Below are positions 9,978 through 22,302 of a DNA stretch of 64,000 nt, one piece after another. The position numbers and the translations under genes are program-made. The notes under the pieces were generated by a model. It saw nothing but the letters and a program-made list of their open reading frames with translations, made no database searches and had not been told where the DNA came from. Source of the DNA: Thozetella sp. PMI_491 (Eukaryota; Ascomycota; Sordariomycetes; Chaetosphaeriales; Chaetosphaeriaceae); the NCBI GenBank assembly GCA_021432635.1, contig MU270140.1, forward strand, positions 1-64,000. Reading direction: 5' to 3'. Each line of letters opens with the position of its first letter. Position 1 is the first letter of the stretch.

Positions 9978-10824
9978 GATCAGCTGGACAGGTCTAAATG
10001 CGGGGTTTTTTTTCCCTTTGTGCAATCGCAAGCGAGGCTGTCCTGTCCCGCGACAGGCCGCAGAGGCGGGGACCCCACCTACCCCAGATTGCAGATTGGA
10101 GAACAAAAAAACCTGGTTACCGGTTTTGGGTGTGTCAATATTTGAGCATCAGATGCCTCTGTCTTGCAGATTTTCAGGCTGTCTGGGTGTCAGGATACAC
10201 CAGGCTCAAGTCCAAGTTCGTCCTTCCTTTTCTTTTTCTTTTTGCGGTCAGCAACGAAGGGAAGCAGAGGCGAGACTAGTTAGCTTTCTGTGGATGGACC
10301 CAATGTGTTTGGAGTGGCTATGACATAATACCTAACACGGGCGACGGAACGAGACTCCGTCGGGGCCTGGGCTGGGCTGGGCTGTGGGCTTCCAAGGAAC
10401 AAGGGGTGCATGTGAAGGGTTGATCCTCCACCGCTGACGCCTGGCCCGCCTGGCCCGTCTGGCCCGCCCGACGCCGCCAAGTCGCCCCTTCAGTGGAATG
10501 GATGGCACGAGTTGCTGTGCTATTGGAGAACCCCGGATTGCCAGGCGAGCCAGGACGCCTCAAAGGAGGGGCAGGCGCTCCGAATGGGGGATGGATAGGC
10601 TCCTGACCCCCCCAAAGCCCCCAAAACTGGGGGGTTCACGCGCCATAAAAAGTGGAGCACACGGGGCGGTTGAAACCGAGGGGCAGCAGGGGCCACCAGA
10701 GCTCCTTTTTTGCGCCGCCTTCGCCTTCGCCTCGTCCGCCGAAATCTTACCCCGCTCCCTTGTTCTTCGTTCACGGCATCAATTCGGGCGGTCATAGAGT
10801 TCTGGGTTCCTGGGACGGTTCACA
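9978..10824. other. Intergenic, murA terminator side and GH27 promoter
   Basis: T-rich runs near 10005-10015 follow murA. The right half is the promoter of the GH27 gene: a C-rich/G-rich block at 10606-10634 that includes CTGGGG (10627-10632, a CreA/Cre1-type SYGGRG hexamer) and an ATAAAAAG element at 10645, about 180 nt before the ATG. No further gene seen. Confidence 0.45.
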
Positions 10825-12427
10825 ATGCGACAGAGCATACTTTTCTTCCTTTTGCAGGCCGCGCGCGAGGCGAGGGCGGCGGCGGCGGCGGACGCGGTGG
10901 GCAGGCTCCCCGCCCTCGGCTGGAACTCGTGGAACGCCTTCAACATCGACATCGACGAGAAAAAGGTCATCACGGCCGCCAAAAAGATTGTCGAGCTGGG
11001 TCTCAAGGTATTCCATGCGCCACGGGCTGTCCGGGGGCTAGACCGAGCTAACCGGCGGGCTCGCATAGGATGCCGGATACATCTATGTGAACATTGACGA
11101 CGGGTGGTCCGTCAAGGAGGGACGGCACAAGAAGACCGGCCGTCTCGTGCCGGACCCCAAGAAGTTTCCCAGCGGCATCAATGGCACCACGGCCAAGGTC
11201 CATGCCTTGGGGCTCAAGTTTGGCATCTACAGCTCCGCGGGGACACACACCTGCGCCGGCTGGCCTGCCAGCTTGGAGCACGAGGAGATCGATGCCGAGA
11301 CGTGGGCAGAATGGGGCGTTGACTGTGAGTGGCTTTGCGCCATAGCGTCGGCCGCATGATTGCTGACGGGCTTCTCAGATCTGAAATACGACAACTGCAA
11401 CGTCCCCTACCACTGGCTCGACGAGTGCGACGCCTGCAGCCCGGATAGCGATGGCGGACCCGGGCCGTATCCTAACGGCACCTGCAAGGGACTGTATGTG
11501 ATCGTGAAAGGCTGCGACTATGTTTCCGTGCGTGCGTGGCTGACTGCTCACAACCCATAGCGACGGCAATTGGTGCGAGGAGGACTACGACTACACCGAG
11601 AGCCGCACGGCCGAGCGGTTCAGGAGGATGCGCGACGCATTGCTGGCCCAAGATCGGCCCATCCTGTACTCTCTCTGCGAATGGGGCTTCCAGAAGGTAG
11701 AGACATGGGCCACCGACGTGGGCCAGTCCTGGCGAAGCAGCGGCGACATCTTCGGTAAGAAACAAACCCCAGGGCGCATCCCGCACAGGGGAGAGAAGAT
11801 GGTGCTAATCATGGACCCGCAGAGAACTGGCCTCGCGTGATGGAGCTCCTGAACCGCAACTCGTTCAAGCTCAACTATGTCGACTTTTACTCGCGCAGCG
11901 ACCCCGACATGCTGGAGGTCGGCAGCAAGCATCTCAACCTGTACGAGACGCGCAGCCACTTCGCGCTGTGGGCTGCCATGAAGGGCCCGCTGCTCATCGG
12001 CACCGACCTCGCCGTCATCAAGCCCGAGCACCTGGCCATCCTCAAGAACGAGGTGCTGCTGGCCTTCAACCAGGACCCCAAGATCGGCAAGCCGGCGATG
12101 CCGTACAAGTGGGGCACGAACCCAGACTGGACGTGGAACGCCTCGTTCCCGGCTGAGTACTGGTCGGGCGCCTTCAGCAACCCCAAGAGCGGCGCGGTCG
12201 ACACGCTCGTGCTGGTGCTCAACAACTACCCGAAGAACGGGACCCGCGACGTGGTCTGGGCCGAGATCCCGCAGCTCAGCTCCGCGAAGGGGGCCACGTA
12301 CGAGGTGACGGATGTCTGGACCGGCAAGTCTCTCGGCTGCTTCAAGGACCACATCTCGGTTTCCATCGAGAGCCACGACACGGCCGTCTTGGTCATCGCC
12401 GACCAGTGCGAGCCCAAGGATCTGTAG
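10825..12427 (+). CDS. Alpha-galactosidase, glycoside hydrolase family 27
   Basis: Five exons: 10825-11007, 11069-11324, 11379-11493, 11561-11754, 11823-12427; product 450 residues. All introns are GT...AG, 54-68 nt, with CTAAC/CTGAC/CTAAT-type branch sites, and all phases join. GH27 signatures in order: [10 protein letters not shown] (31-40), [24 protein letters not shown], nucleophile Asp151 in LKYDNC, acid/base Asp247 in SSGDIF, then SDPDMLEVG and the GPLLIGTDL segment, and a C-terminal beta domain ending with DTAVLVI. The enzyme removes terminal alpha-galactose from oligosaccharides and galactomannan. The N-terminus is hydrophobic but then Arg/Ala-rich, so the signal peptide is only a moderate match; secretion is likely but not certain. 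The exonic GC is high compared with murB nearby. Confidence 0.93.
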
Positions 12428-14963
12428 TTTGGATTATGCGCGAGGAAGAACTCGGGGTTAGAGATCGCGGGCTTGGTGGATCTGGGGCCGGTAGCACGAT
12501 CGGGCCCTGCTGCTCGAAATGCGGTTGCACGGTGCACATATGTATGAGCGCAGCTCGCACCTGAGGGGATGCTACCCTATATATATATAGAAGCAAGGTC
12601 CATGGCGTGACAATTCCGAGCTAGGGTTCTACCGGATGCTGTGCTACATACCTATGCCTCGAGCTATGCTCGAATTGTACCGCTGCGCAATTCGTATGGG
12701 ACTGCGTAGTTCTCCATCTCTCAATGGTGCTGTTCAGTTTTCGGCGAGACCCCGCTTCCAGTCTTATTCCGTAGTGCGGTGCAGTAGAGCTCGGGGGTGC
12801 TTTGTGTGGAGTTGATGTGAACATGTCCCTATATCCGCACTAATTAGCCTGCCTGCAGATATTGCCTTCACAGATCGTGGCTGACCCGTATCCCTGACTT
12901 TGTTTCCACCGCATCACAAAATCGAGATGCCAGAGTAGTTGTTGCTAATTATTTGCCATGGTGCTCGGCGAGGGTTGTGTTTGACGCATGACGCTCCTCG
13001 GACGAACGAGTCAAAAATTACGTACGAGAACCCGCTGTGCTAAGCAAAGTGAGGCTCCGCCCAATCGGTGGTCGCCCGGTGGGGGTGTGGCATGTTACTG
13101 TACTGTACCTCCGTAGACTTATGCTTATTTGCACCGAGCCGCGGGGCTTCCAGGGTACAGGCAGTACCTTAACCAGTAGCGCGGTTAGCGTATCGTGCCC
13201 GCAGCAGAGGAACCTGGTATTCTCGGAGTTGCAATTCCTCTTAGCGGCAACAAAGACATTCCCCGTTCTTGAGATGGGTATTTTTGGCTATGGAGGCTCG
13301 CTATACGGGGAGAAACGGCGTCCCAGCGCAAGTGCGGAAGCTCGGGTCTCTTCCCTAGTGACCCGCTAGCAGCTGTGTTCGGGACGGCGCTAGGCGGGGG
13401 CCCATTAAAAACGGCGAATCTAGCGGGAATCTCGGCTTGGAAACGTTAAATTTCATCTCCGGCAAGGTGCCGCCGCATAGGGGGACCCTGGGCTGGCCGC
13501 TCTTCTAGCATGTCGACCGGCGGAGGTCGCTCAAGGGCGGTGGGTAGGGGAGATAAGCTTGATAAGGCACTGCATATGGTATTGTACAGGCATGTAGTGG
13601 CTTTCAGCGCAGTACAGAGTACCTTACAAATAGGGGGGTGAAAAGGGGCCAGCCATGCACTCTTCGCAGCGCCTCATCACTAGAGTTGGCTTAATTAGTC
13701 GGGGCCGTGTCTTTATGGCAAAGCCCCTTTCCAAAGTTACACGAACCACAATTGGTGGAGAAGCAGCAAGCGCTCGCTGTGTGTCGCGAAAAGTACATAT
13801 TTTACGCAATGCGACGTCTTGGCGCGTGGGCGATCGCGTACCCGCGTGCGTTTCGGCCGCCTCTGGTCCCCACCACCAAACATCTTTTTTTAATTACCTT
13901 ACTTTGCACGGCCGGGAGCCTCCTCCCGGACCCGCGAGACAAGTCGATCCACGAGCGAGCGACGAGGCGATGGTCGTGCGAGGCAGCCGTGGAAAGTAAA
14001 GGGCGAGTGGGGACCAACTGGATTCCATCCTCGCTGCAGGCTCGCCAACAGGCCAGCGAGCGATGGAAAGAGATCGGGTAGATCATTGAAGGCTGCCTGG
14101 CTCGCGCCTGGTGAGAAGGATCGAGGCAGCGTCCCTGTTTCGCGAGACACTAGGCCCTAGGAAGAGAGGCCCCATCAAACGGGATCCATCTTACTGGTCT
14201 CACTGGCGGGCCCACCAGAGCTGCCAAGTGGCACTTCTCGGCCGCCGTTGGTTCATGCGTAATATTACGCGTGTCGCTCACTCAGAGAGAGCCTGTTTGC
14301 ACCCAAAAGACCACCCCAGTTGTACCTCTGGACACGGGCCGGAAGAAAGGGGGCTTTTTTTTTTTCTCTCTCCCGCGAGCTGGAAAGCTTGTGACAGGCT
14401 GTAGCACGCTGCCGGCAAATGGCGCCAGGCGCTCTGCAATCTTACGATCCACGTCTACAGAGGTATGTACCTCATACATGGTACTGCAGTCACATCCACC
14501 TACGTAGTGCTACGGGAAGAAAGAGGCACAGCATTACAGCGTTTTGGGGCTGGGAGCTCGCGGCGATCCGTGTCGACCGCCCAACTTCTCCTTCCATTCT
14601 TTTCGAATTTCACCCTGTAATTTTTTAGCCCGAACGCCATCCGCATCGCCGGCGGCACCACGTCCTCGTCCTCCTGCTTCTGCTGCCCTAGGCCCGCGTG
14701 CCGCAAGCTGAATCTAGACGCTCGGCTGGCCCATCGCCCTCCGGAGACGTGTCATCGGTAGAGCGCCGCTCCTGCGAAGGGGGTAAAGACAGCGCAACCC
14801 TCCCGCGCACCAACCGTCGTTCGCGCGTCTCTCCCTGGCCGCGAGATCCATCGCCTCCCTGCCCCCGGAGAGTGCGCGACGGAGGACCAGGAAAAGCGGG
14901 CCTGCCTAATAGTCGAGAACCGCACCTCCAAGTCGACCACGGGGCTTTTTCAACCTCCCCAAG
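12428..14963. other. Intergenic, 2.5 kb without a supportable gene
   Basis: Only short open frames without recognisable domains. The last few hundred bases before 14964 are C/G-rich and pyrimidine-rich, as in a 5' leader of the glycosyltransferase gene. A T run lies at 14356-14366. Confidence 0.4.
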
Positions 14964-16539
14964 ATGGCGTGGAATCGCACCTTCATGGTCTACTGCGGCG
15001 CCGCGCTGGCGCTGCTGCTCCTGCTCACCTGGTACTCGCGAGACTGGAGTCCCACCTACGGCACCCATACCGTCAACACAGACTACAACAACCCAGCGAC
15101 AGTCCAGACGTCTTCCTCAAGCGCCAACTACGGCTCCCCTTCGGCCGAGACGCAACTGCAGAAGGTCCCTCAGAACGCCGCAGAAGCGACTACTGCAGCC
15201 GAGACAGCCCAGGCTATTGTGTAAGATTCCATCCCCCTGTGTCGACTGTCTCATCCCGTCTTCGCACTTCCTAGCATATATATGTCTACATTGCATTCCC
15301 TCCCCTCGCCTCGGACCTCGGTCACCCCCTCCTCGAACTCCATCCCGGCATTACCCCTCCAACCGCCCCAATACCAACTGACATGGCACTCCCAGATCAT
15401 CCACCAGTGCCGCACGGCTCACTAGCAGCAGCGCGGCGCCTGCTGCTGCACAGCCGACTGCCTCGAGCCCGCCACAGCTGGAGACGCCCCAGGGTTCGCC
15501 GTCGGGCCTGGCGGTCCAGCTCGCTGCCCTGTTCCAGCCACTCAAGCTGGCCGTCGATGCCCCCGTTTGGACCGACTCTGACGGCGCCGAGTTTAAGATC
15601 ACGCAGACCCCTACGTGGACTAAGCCGCTAGGCAAGCGCTTGTGTCTCATCGACATCGACACGCGCCCGCTGAACGGCACGAACGAGATCCTGGACAATG
15701 GCCACTTCAACTGGACCGAGCACGCCACGACCTCGGCTGGCATGTTGGGGCACTATCTCTATGGTGAGTAGTCGGTTTTGGGCGGTGCTGGCCCGAAAAG
15801 ACGGGCGGGTGTCGAGACGGCGCGTTTTCTCGGCATCATGTACTGACCACCGGTTTTAGCGCAAATTCATGGCTACGACTACAAGTTCGTCCGTACGCGC
15901 AACTTCCCGGACCGCGCCTCGTACTGGACCAAGATCCCCGCGCTATCGGATACGCTCCGCGACTACGAGTTCGTCATCTCGATCGACGCCGACGCCCAGA
16001 TCAACCACCCCGAGATCCCATTCGAGTGGCTCCTGAACCGGTGGAACGTCACCAAGGACACGGCGCTGACCATGACCATCGACCCGGACAAGGAGTTCAA
16101 CTGGGACCCGTTCGGCCGGCCGATGAACAACGCAGGGCTCGTCATGGCGCACAACATCCCGCGCACGCACGAGATCCTCAAGGCCTGGGCGTCGTGCCCG
16201 GATGAGCCGCGTGAGGAGTTCAACCGCTGCTCGCGCTGGAAGAACCCCTGGCCGGCCGAGCAGGCCGCCTTCGGCGAGTACATCCGCTACATGTACAACG
16301 AGCCCAACGACCTGCGCGAGGTGCCGTGCGACGAGGCCAACGGCTACCCCGAGAGCGAGTCGAACTGCAGCGGCCGCTTCATCCACCATCTCTGGCTGGA
16401 CAAGGGCAAGACCAAGGACGTCATCAACACGGGCTTCATGCAGATCGTCATGAAGCGGCTGCACGACCAGTTCCTGGCCGACACGTCGGTCGTCATCGAG
16501 CGCGAGTCCAACGCGTTTGAGAGGGACGGCGCCCAGTAG
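14964..16539 (+). CDS. Type II membrane glycosyltransferase, GT34-like (GMA12/MNN10 family)
   Basis: Three exons: 14964-15220, 15396-15763, 15860-16539 (introns 175 and 96 nt, branch AACTGAC in the first); 434 residues. A short cytosolic N-terminus, one membrane anchor (about residues 8-23, FMVYCGAALALLLLLTW) and a Ser/Thr/Ala-rich stem give the type II topology of Golgi transferases. The catalytic part has the nucleotide-sugar fold: HGYDYKFVRTRNFPDRASYWTKIPAL, a DxD motif in SIDADAQI, then NNAGLVMAHN and a Trp/Cys-rich region. The context AQIHGYDY...W.KIPAL...DxD fits GT34 alpha-galactosyl/mannosyltransferases acting on protein glycans in the Golgi, but the donor and acceptor cannot be read from the sequence; a related nucleotide-diphospho-sugar transferase family is possible. 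Confidence 0.68.
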
Positions 16540-17264
16540 CGAGCGCGCGTGGGCCGAGGGGACATTCGGGGCTGGTCGTGGCGTGATGATGCGCGGGGCT
16601 GTTCCGCCCCAGTTGCTCGCCCGCCTGCCGTCCCCCAGATTGACCACACTTGACTCTTGTTGTACATATATAATGTTTTAATGGCCATATTCGAAAAGGC
16701 GATCGGAGCAATAGAGCTGCATAGGAAATCTGGGTTTCTATAGAAATGTGGATTTAGCGATCTTGGGATAAGAAACATGGGTATGGAGGCCAGGCCAACG
16801 GCCAACTTTGGTAGCTACGCGAATCTCACACCCCGTTGATCATACATAACCCTTGCTCCTTCTCGCTCTGCCTCGAGCTTGTGAAGTTCTGGCCAACCCT
16901 CGATGCCTGACAGAAACAGGACATGACGTTGAAAGAGAGCCAGGCTCTCGTCTGGCCAGCGGCGGGTGTGGCCGCGTGGCGTTTGGGCTCCGATTTGTAG
17001 GGTGGGCCGACAGGGCTAGGAACGGCCGGGGTGCCCCTTTAGTCGATCCAACCCACCCGAAGTCCCATTTCTTGCCGGGTACACATATCTACGCGTGCAA
17101 GTGGGGATCAAGGTTTCCCTTTGCCCTTTTGGTTCAGCCCCCGAGCGGTGTCTAGAATGAGCAGCGAATCGTATTAATATATGGGTATAAAATGAAACCT
17201 CTAGCCTTGCCCGCTGGCCCTTGTCTATATCCCCCGCGCCAATTGCGTTGCTTCTCCCCGTCTC
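16540..17264. other. Intergenic between two convergent genes
   Basis: Lies between the 3' ends of the glycosyltransferase (plus) and the MDR gene (minus). AT-rich near 16660-16750 with AATGTTTTAATG-like sequence suitable for 3' end formation. No gene seen. Confidence 0.4.
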
Positions 17265-18311
17265 TCAAGCCGCCTTCCCAGCCTGCACCAGAAGTGACCC
17301 CATACCCGCGAGCTTCCCCCAGCTCTTGTGCGCTTCCTGTATGCTCTCCGTGGTGAGTGGCCACACTGCCTTGATTGGCACGAAAATCTTGCCTTCCTCC
17401 AGCATTGCCACCAAGGCAGCGAAGTCGGGCTCGTACCAGGAGCCGCTGGGGTCGATGTAGTAGAAGGTCGTGCGCCTGTCCTCGAACGGCATCCATCCTC
17501 GGGTGAGCAGCTTCAGAATGGATGGGTACGGAGCGCGCAGCTTCTGGTGCTCGTTGAGGACCGGGCTGTTGCCGCCATACCCTACCAAGAGGCCGGCGGG
17601 AGACAAGATGGACCACGACTCGTCCCAGCTCTCGAACCCCAGGGGATCGAACACCACATCGGCGCCGCCTAGGCCCTGCATCGACTCGATCCAGTCCTTG
17701 TTCTTGTAGTCGAAGACGGCCGCGGCACCGAGATCGGCAAGGGCTCCGTGGTTTCGGGGCGAGGCTGTCCCGTAGATCTGGGCGCCCTTGAGCTTGCAGA
17801 GAGTCAGGAGGCCGTAGCCGACGGCACCGCTCAGACCATGGATGAAGACCTTCTGGCCCGCCTGGACCTTGGCCGCCCGCTCAACCATGCCGTAGGCGGT
17901 GCTCCAGTCCAGGCAGAGCGCGCAGACCTGCTGCAGGAGCTCGTCGCTGCCGCTCAGCGCAGATGGGACTGCCAGCAACAGCGACTCGTCAATGTTGGCG
18001 AGCTGTGATTCTGCGTTGTACTTGGTAACCGCCGCAACGACATCTCCGGATTTGAACTTGTTGCACTTGGAGCCGTTTTCTCTGACTCGGCCGACCAGAG
18101 TGTAACCCGGGGTGAGCGGTGCGCTGCGTTGCATGGGGTACCGGCCCATGCGCATGCTGATATCGGCCCCGCTGAAGCCGGCGTAGAGAACCTCGACTTG
18201 CACCTCGTGCTTGGCGGGGGCCGGGATGGACTCCTCGACCACCTGGACGTTGCTAACATCGTCCTTGGTGCCGAAGGAGGAGATGACCACTTTGCGGGTG
18301 AGTGTCGACAT
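17265..18311 (-). CDS. Medium-chain dehydrogenase/reductase, zinc-less quinone-oxidoreductase type
   Basis: Single-exon 348-residue protein with ATG at 18311. An N-terminal GroES-like domain (IPAPAKHEVQVEVLYAGFSGADISMRMGRYP) is followed by a Rossmann domain with GLSGAVGYGLLTLCKLKGAQIYGTAS for NAD(P)H binding. The structural-zinc cysteine cluster and the catalytic zinc ligands of alcohol dehydrogenases are missing, which points to the quinone oxidoreductase/enoyl reductase branch of the MDR superfamily. The physiological substrate is unknown; cytosolic. A good TATA-like element lies about 110 nt upstream. Neighbours are unrelated in obvious function. Confidence 0.85.
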   Translation of the reverse strand: MSTLTRKVVISSFGTKDDVSNVQVVEESIPAPAKHEVQVEVLYAGFSGADISMRMGRYPMQRSAPLTPGYTLVGRVRENGSKCNKFKSGDVVAAVTKYNAESQLANIDESLLLAVPSALSGSDELLQQVCALCLDWSTAYGMVERAAKVQAGQKVFIHGLSGAVGYGLLTLCKLKGAQIYGTASPRNHGALADLGAAAVFDYKNKDWIESMQGLGGADVVFDPLGFESWDESWSILSPAGLLVGYGGNSPVLNEHQKLRAPYPSILKLLTRGWMPFEDRRTTFYYIDPSGSWYEPDFAALVAMLEEGKIFVPIKAVWPLTTESIQEAHKSWGKLAGMGSLLVQAGKAA

Positions 18312-18963
18312 ATTAGGGGATATTGCACTGGCGTTGGGGATTTAGTCTTTGTCTTGACTTGATGCTTTTTTGCTGGATGCACCGGAAAAGAGACGGCATA
18401 CTTGCAGCAGCTTCACACTTATATAGAGGGTGTATTACATGTATTCCTACCCAGGCTTGTATTTGGAGGCTTCCGTCTGCTTCGCCAATGCGCCATGGGA
18501 ATATGGCTTAGCAGGCGGATGGTATACGGCAACCGAGGACGCGTGCCACCGTGTCGCCTAGTCCGGCCCATGCCATTAGCGGTTTATTCGGAGAGCTCGC
18601 TATACGTTCGCACGTTCAACCACATGTGGCGCGCCGCTTGGCTGCATTGAATGGCATTCCACGTAATGCGAACTGAGCCTGGTGGTAAGCCGATCCTATA
18701 GCCCGGCGCGAATCTCGCCCGAGTCGGCAAGTTCTCGCGCGCTAGCGTGCCGAGAACTACGCGAGCCGATGTAGTACAGCACCACCACACATTAAGCTTA
18801 ATACTTGCAATCGCCTGGTTGGCCAATCTTCAAGCTAGACGTAGCTTCGGCAGCTATGAAGTCCAACTAGACAGAGTGTCTGCAAGAATACAAGCCAATC
18901 GCGTTGGCCCTAAAGTCCTTGTGGTGCTCGCTTTATCCCCGCCCAGGCAGAACACCTACGCAT
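18312..18963. other. Intergenic with MDR promoter
   Basis: The left part is the promoter of the MDR gene, including the TATA-like site at 18418-18426. The rest holds no recognisable gene and ends at the stop codon of the GH106 gene. Confidence 0.4.
18418..18426 (-). promoter_or_regulatory. TATA box of the MDR gene
   Basis: Minus-strand CTATATAAG about 110 nt before the ATG at 18311. Confidence 0.5.
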
Positions 18964-21900
18964 CTAGTGATGAATCACCACGCGTCGTAGGAATTGAACC
19001 TCTACAGGGCCGACGAGCCCATACCCCGCATACGGCACGTCCGTGTAGTGCTCACTATCCCAGGGCACCTCCCCGTTGGTATGCAGGCTACCAATGCGTG
19101 CCTTGACCGCGTTAAACAACGTGCTCGATACCTCGACTCGTACTTCGTTGCGACCCGCCGTTACCAGATCTGAGATGTCGGCGACGGCATTTGAAGTGTC
19201 CAACGGCGGTACGGGGCGTTCGTTGACCCACGCCCGGATCGTGTTGCTCACCCTTCCGAGGCTCAATAAGACAGCATAGGATGATTGCGACGGCGCCGCT
19301 GCCAAGGGGATCGAGATGTGGGCGACGTAAGTGCCTACCCCACTGACGTTTTGCATACCTTCGATCTGCACCCACGGCACCAGAGTTGGGAGATGTTGGG
19401 TGGGGAGTGTTACGATCTGGCCTTTGGCATCCGATAAATCCTCGAGCGGCACATACGACTCGATTGTCAGGTCCCAAGGGCCTACCGTAATGTCTTCGAG
19501 CTCCTTCTTCTCCAGAAACGTCACACGGGACCCATTGCTCAGGTGTACAGTCGCGGCGACACCGTCGCTGTAGACCAGCGCCTCGACTTGCCCGGCGGAA
19601 TTATACTGGACCGTTTCTATATTAGACGAGTAGGACACGACACGAGTAGTGGCTACGCTAGCCGTTCTGGTAAAGGCGAAGATTTTGGTCTGGCCGTTCC
19701 TGAGGCTGACGTCGATGGTGATGCCGCTATCGTCTGCGTCGTACGCCGCCAGCGGCGATTGCTTCCCAGTCCACGCATCTAGTATCCACGGCGTAGAACC
19801 GATGGGAGGCGTGAAGCGGACAGTAAAGACCGAGTCGAACCCGTTGTTCCACATATACGCCGTGTCGACGCCGGAAGCCTTGTCAGAGCGCCAGGCGATA
19901 AACATGCTCTCAGGCCCGCCTCCGGCGAATGACAGTACCGCTGCGCGAGGAGTCACGTTGAATTGCGCGAGGATTCCGGGCCCAAAGTCTGACAAGGGAA
20001 TGGTATGAACAGAGGGATACGATGATAGCTCCTCCATGTTCTTTGTCACCTCTGCCTGGCCGGCGGCGCCAACCGTGACGCTGGGAGCAGATCCTACGAT
20101 GAAGATAGGCAGACCGCCCTGCGCAAAGCGGACCAGGGCGGACGAGGCTTCTGGGGTGATGTATGTCTGGTCATATACGACAAGCGCCTTGTAAGCTGGG
20201 CCATCAGGGGCCAGGAGTCCGTCTGAGACGATAGCCTCGGGCCAGGCGAGGTTTGCAAACCCCAAATATTCGTGAGAGTAGCCTATTGGACTTAGTCCAT
20301 TGTTCTCCTGGGCATAGCACCGCCTAGAATACGGAAAGGGGAGAGATTACATACCCGCAGAGGTCAGGTCTGGCCCAGGATAAAAGTCGATATCCTCGTA
20401 GTAGTGGACGTCGATGTAGAAAGCTAAGTCGACCTTGGGCACTCCGAGCTTTCCGACGAGTGAATTCCGCGCGGCGTAAAGCAACGAGTCGTTCAGGTGC
20501 CGCCACGCCGGCATGCGTGGGCCCCACATGTCGGTGAAGCGGTACTCAAACGTCGTGAGGCCGGGCCAGGTCGTTCCCGGGTAGTTGCCGCTATATGCGT
20601 AGCCGTGCAACACAAGCGTGTTGACCCCGACCGCGAAGGACCCCTTGAGCATGCGCAGCAGTTCTGGCACCGAAAACGCATAAGCGCCGATCGAAATTGC
20701 ACCAACCTCTGTTGAGATGACCTCGGAACCGGCGAGATGGGCCGCGCCCATGAACTGGCGGTACCTGTCAATGTTCTCGAAGAAGGCCAAGGACTCGAGC
20801 TCCGGTGCTCCCATGAAAGGCACAGCTGCAGCCTACGACCAGTAATGCGAGCAGGGCCCCAGCGTCAGCCTACAACGAACTGATACTCAGGGCTACGAGC
20901 GGGTGGGGCAACATGAGCTAATACGCACCATATCAAGAGGGAGGTTGTAGGCTGGTTGGGAAGAGTGGTTGAGCCCTAGTGATTGAGCCCACTGCTCTAG
21001 GTGTGTTAGGTATTCCTGGTATCCTTCGTTGAGGACTTCCCGGTAGTCCTGAGTGCATGTAGTAGTGTTGCCGTATTCGCCCGTGTCGTAGATATATGTC
21101 ACCTCATACGGCGTCAGATCATGCCAAGCGCACCAGATATGGTAGAGCACTGGCAGACACGGGGTGATGCTGTAGCCGCGCGATTTCTCAAAGCGTTCCG
21201 CGAATCCCTGAGTCCACCAGAGTGTTGCTATCATCTCCAAGCTGTCTTCCCAAGCTGCATATCTGGTCAGTGTGTGGTGCTCCATGAAGCATCGAAGGTC
21301 TACCGGGAGGGGAAGGATGACGCACAATACTCTCCGACCTCTCGGAGCAACCTTTTAACCTCCGCATCGTCCAGTAGATGCTGATCCCAAAAGTCGGTGA
21401 TCTTCTTCGCGCCAGTGGCACTGAAGTGGTCGACAAACCAGGAACCGTTACCAATGGTGGTGTTGGCTTCGGGCACCGAGATGGCGTTTTTTGCATTGGT
21501 ATATCTCTCATAGAAGGCGAAGAGCCTGTACTCGCCGCTCGCCGGTGGTGGAGTCCACTCCAAAGTGCCGTTTCGAACCAAGGATGTCAGATCGACGACA
21601 CTCGTCTGGTTAAGAACCACAATATTCTCATCGGGATCGAGCCCTTCTTTCCTGACTACCTCAGCAGCCACCACAGCAGCTAGGGAGTTTTTTTCGCCCC
21701 AGTCTTGTGGTAAATGCATCCAGCCCTCCAAGCCTTGGGTATTGAACGAGGCACTGGCCGTGGGCACTAACCCATTAAACGTCTCGCCTGCATTCACAAC
21801 GGTACTGCTGTAAACTAGTTGGTAGCCAAGGCCCGGAGTCTCGGGTTCGCTGGGCACACCCTGGCCCTGATTCGGCCCGAGGGCAAAGTCAAACAGCAAG

Positions 21901-22302
21901 CCGTCCGCAGCGCTGGCGTTGAGTGCAGCTCGGAGCACATCCTTGAACGCCTCGGTGCCGAATCCATAGATGGACCAGTCAGTCACGACAGGCCCATTGC
22001 CGTAATTGAAGAAGGGCAGGAACTCGACGCCGCCGCACCCGACGTCGGCGATAGCGTGTATGTCCTGCACTACCTCGTCGATCGGAACACTTGCGTCCGG
22101 CAGCCTATGAAGGTTAGCGGAATCTCCCGAGAACTAGAGTGTCCTCGGGGCGAAGGAACAAAGAACCGCGGACGCACCAGTATCGGAACTTAGGCCGGTA
22201 GTAGTTTGGCGGTGTATCGAAGTCGGCAATAGGGATTGTTGGAGCGCCGGATAAGAAACTGCCCAGGGGAAGCTGGCCCACCGGGATGAGATCTAGTACC
22301 AT
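18964..22302 (-). CDS. Alpha-L-rhamnosidase-like protein, glycoside hydrolase family 106
   Basis: Five exons on the minus strand: 22302-22178, 22104-21326, 21254-20929, 20832-20355, 20282-18964; introns 71-96 nt, all GT...AG with matching phases; 1008 residues. Order: PPNYYRPKFRYWLPDASVP near the N-terminus (split by intron 1), DIHAIADVGCGGVEFLPFFNYG, a long central region, EYSWEDSLEM, YNLPLDM...APELESLAF, SEVISTEVGA, GVNTLVLHGYAYSGNYPGTTWPG, then AGYSHEYLGFANLAWPEAI...LAPDGPAYKALVV and a C-terminal galactose-binding-like beta domain. These match the GH106 (PF17132-type) family, which releases L-rhamnose from pectic rhamnogalacturonan and glycosides. No clear signal peptide is present at the chosen ATG, the only in-frame ATG nearby, although several N-glycosylation sequons suggest secretion; a further 5' exon may exist. 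Confidence 0.82.

Noticed and set aside
11591-12376. 261-codon minus-strand open frame
   Set aside because: Antisense shadow of the last exons of the GH27 alpha-galactosidase.
14698-15381. 227-codon plus-strand open frame
   Set aside because: Pro/Ser/Arg-rich frame overlapping the leader, exon 1 and intron 1 of the glycosyltransferase in another frame.
15943-16647. 234-codon minus-strand open frame
   Set aside because: Antisense of glycosyltransferase exon 3; high GC keeps the frame open.
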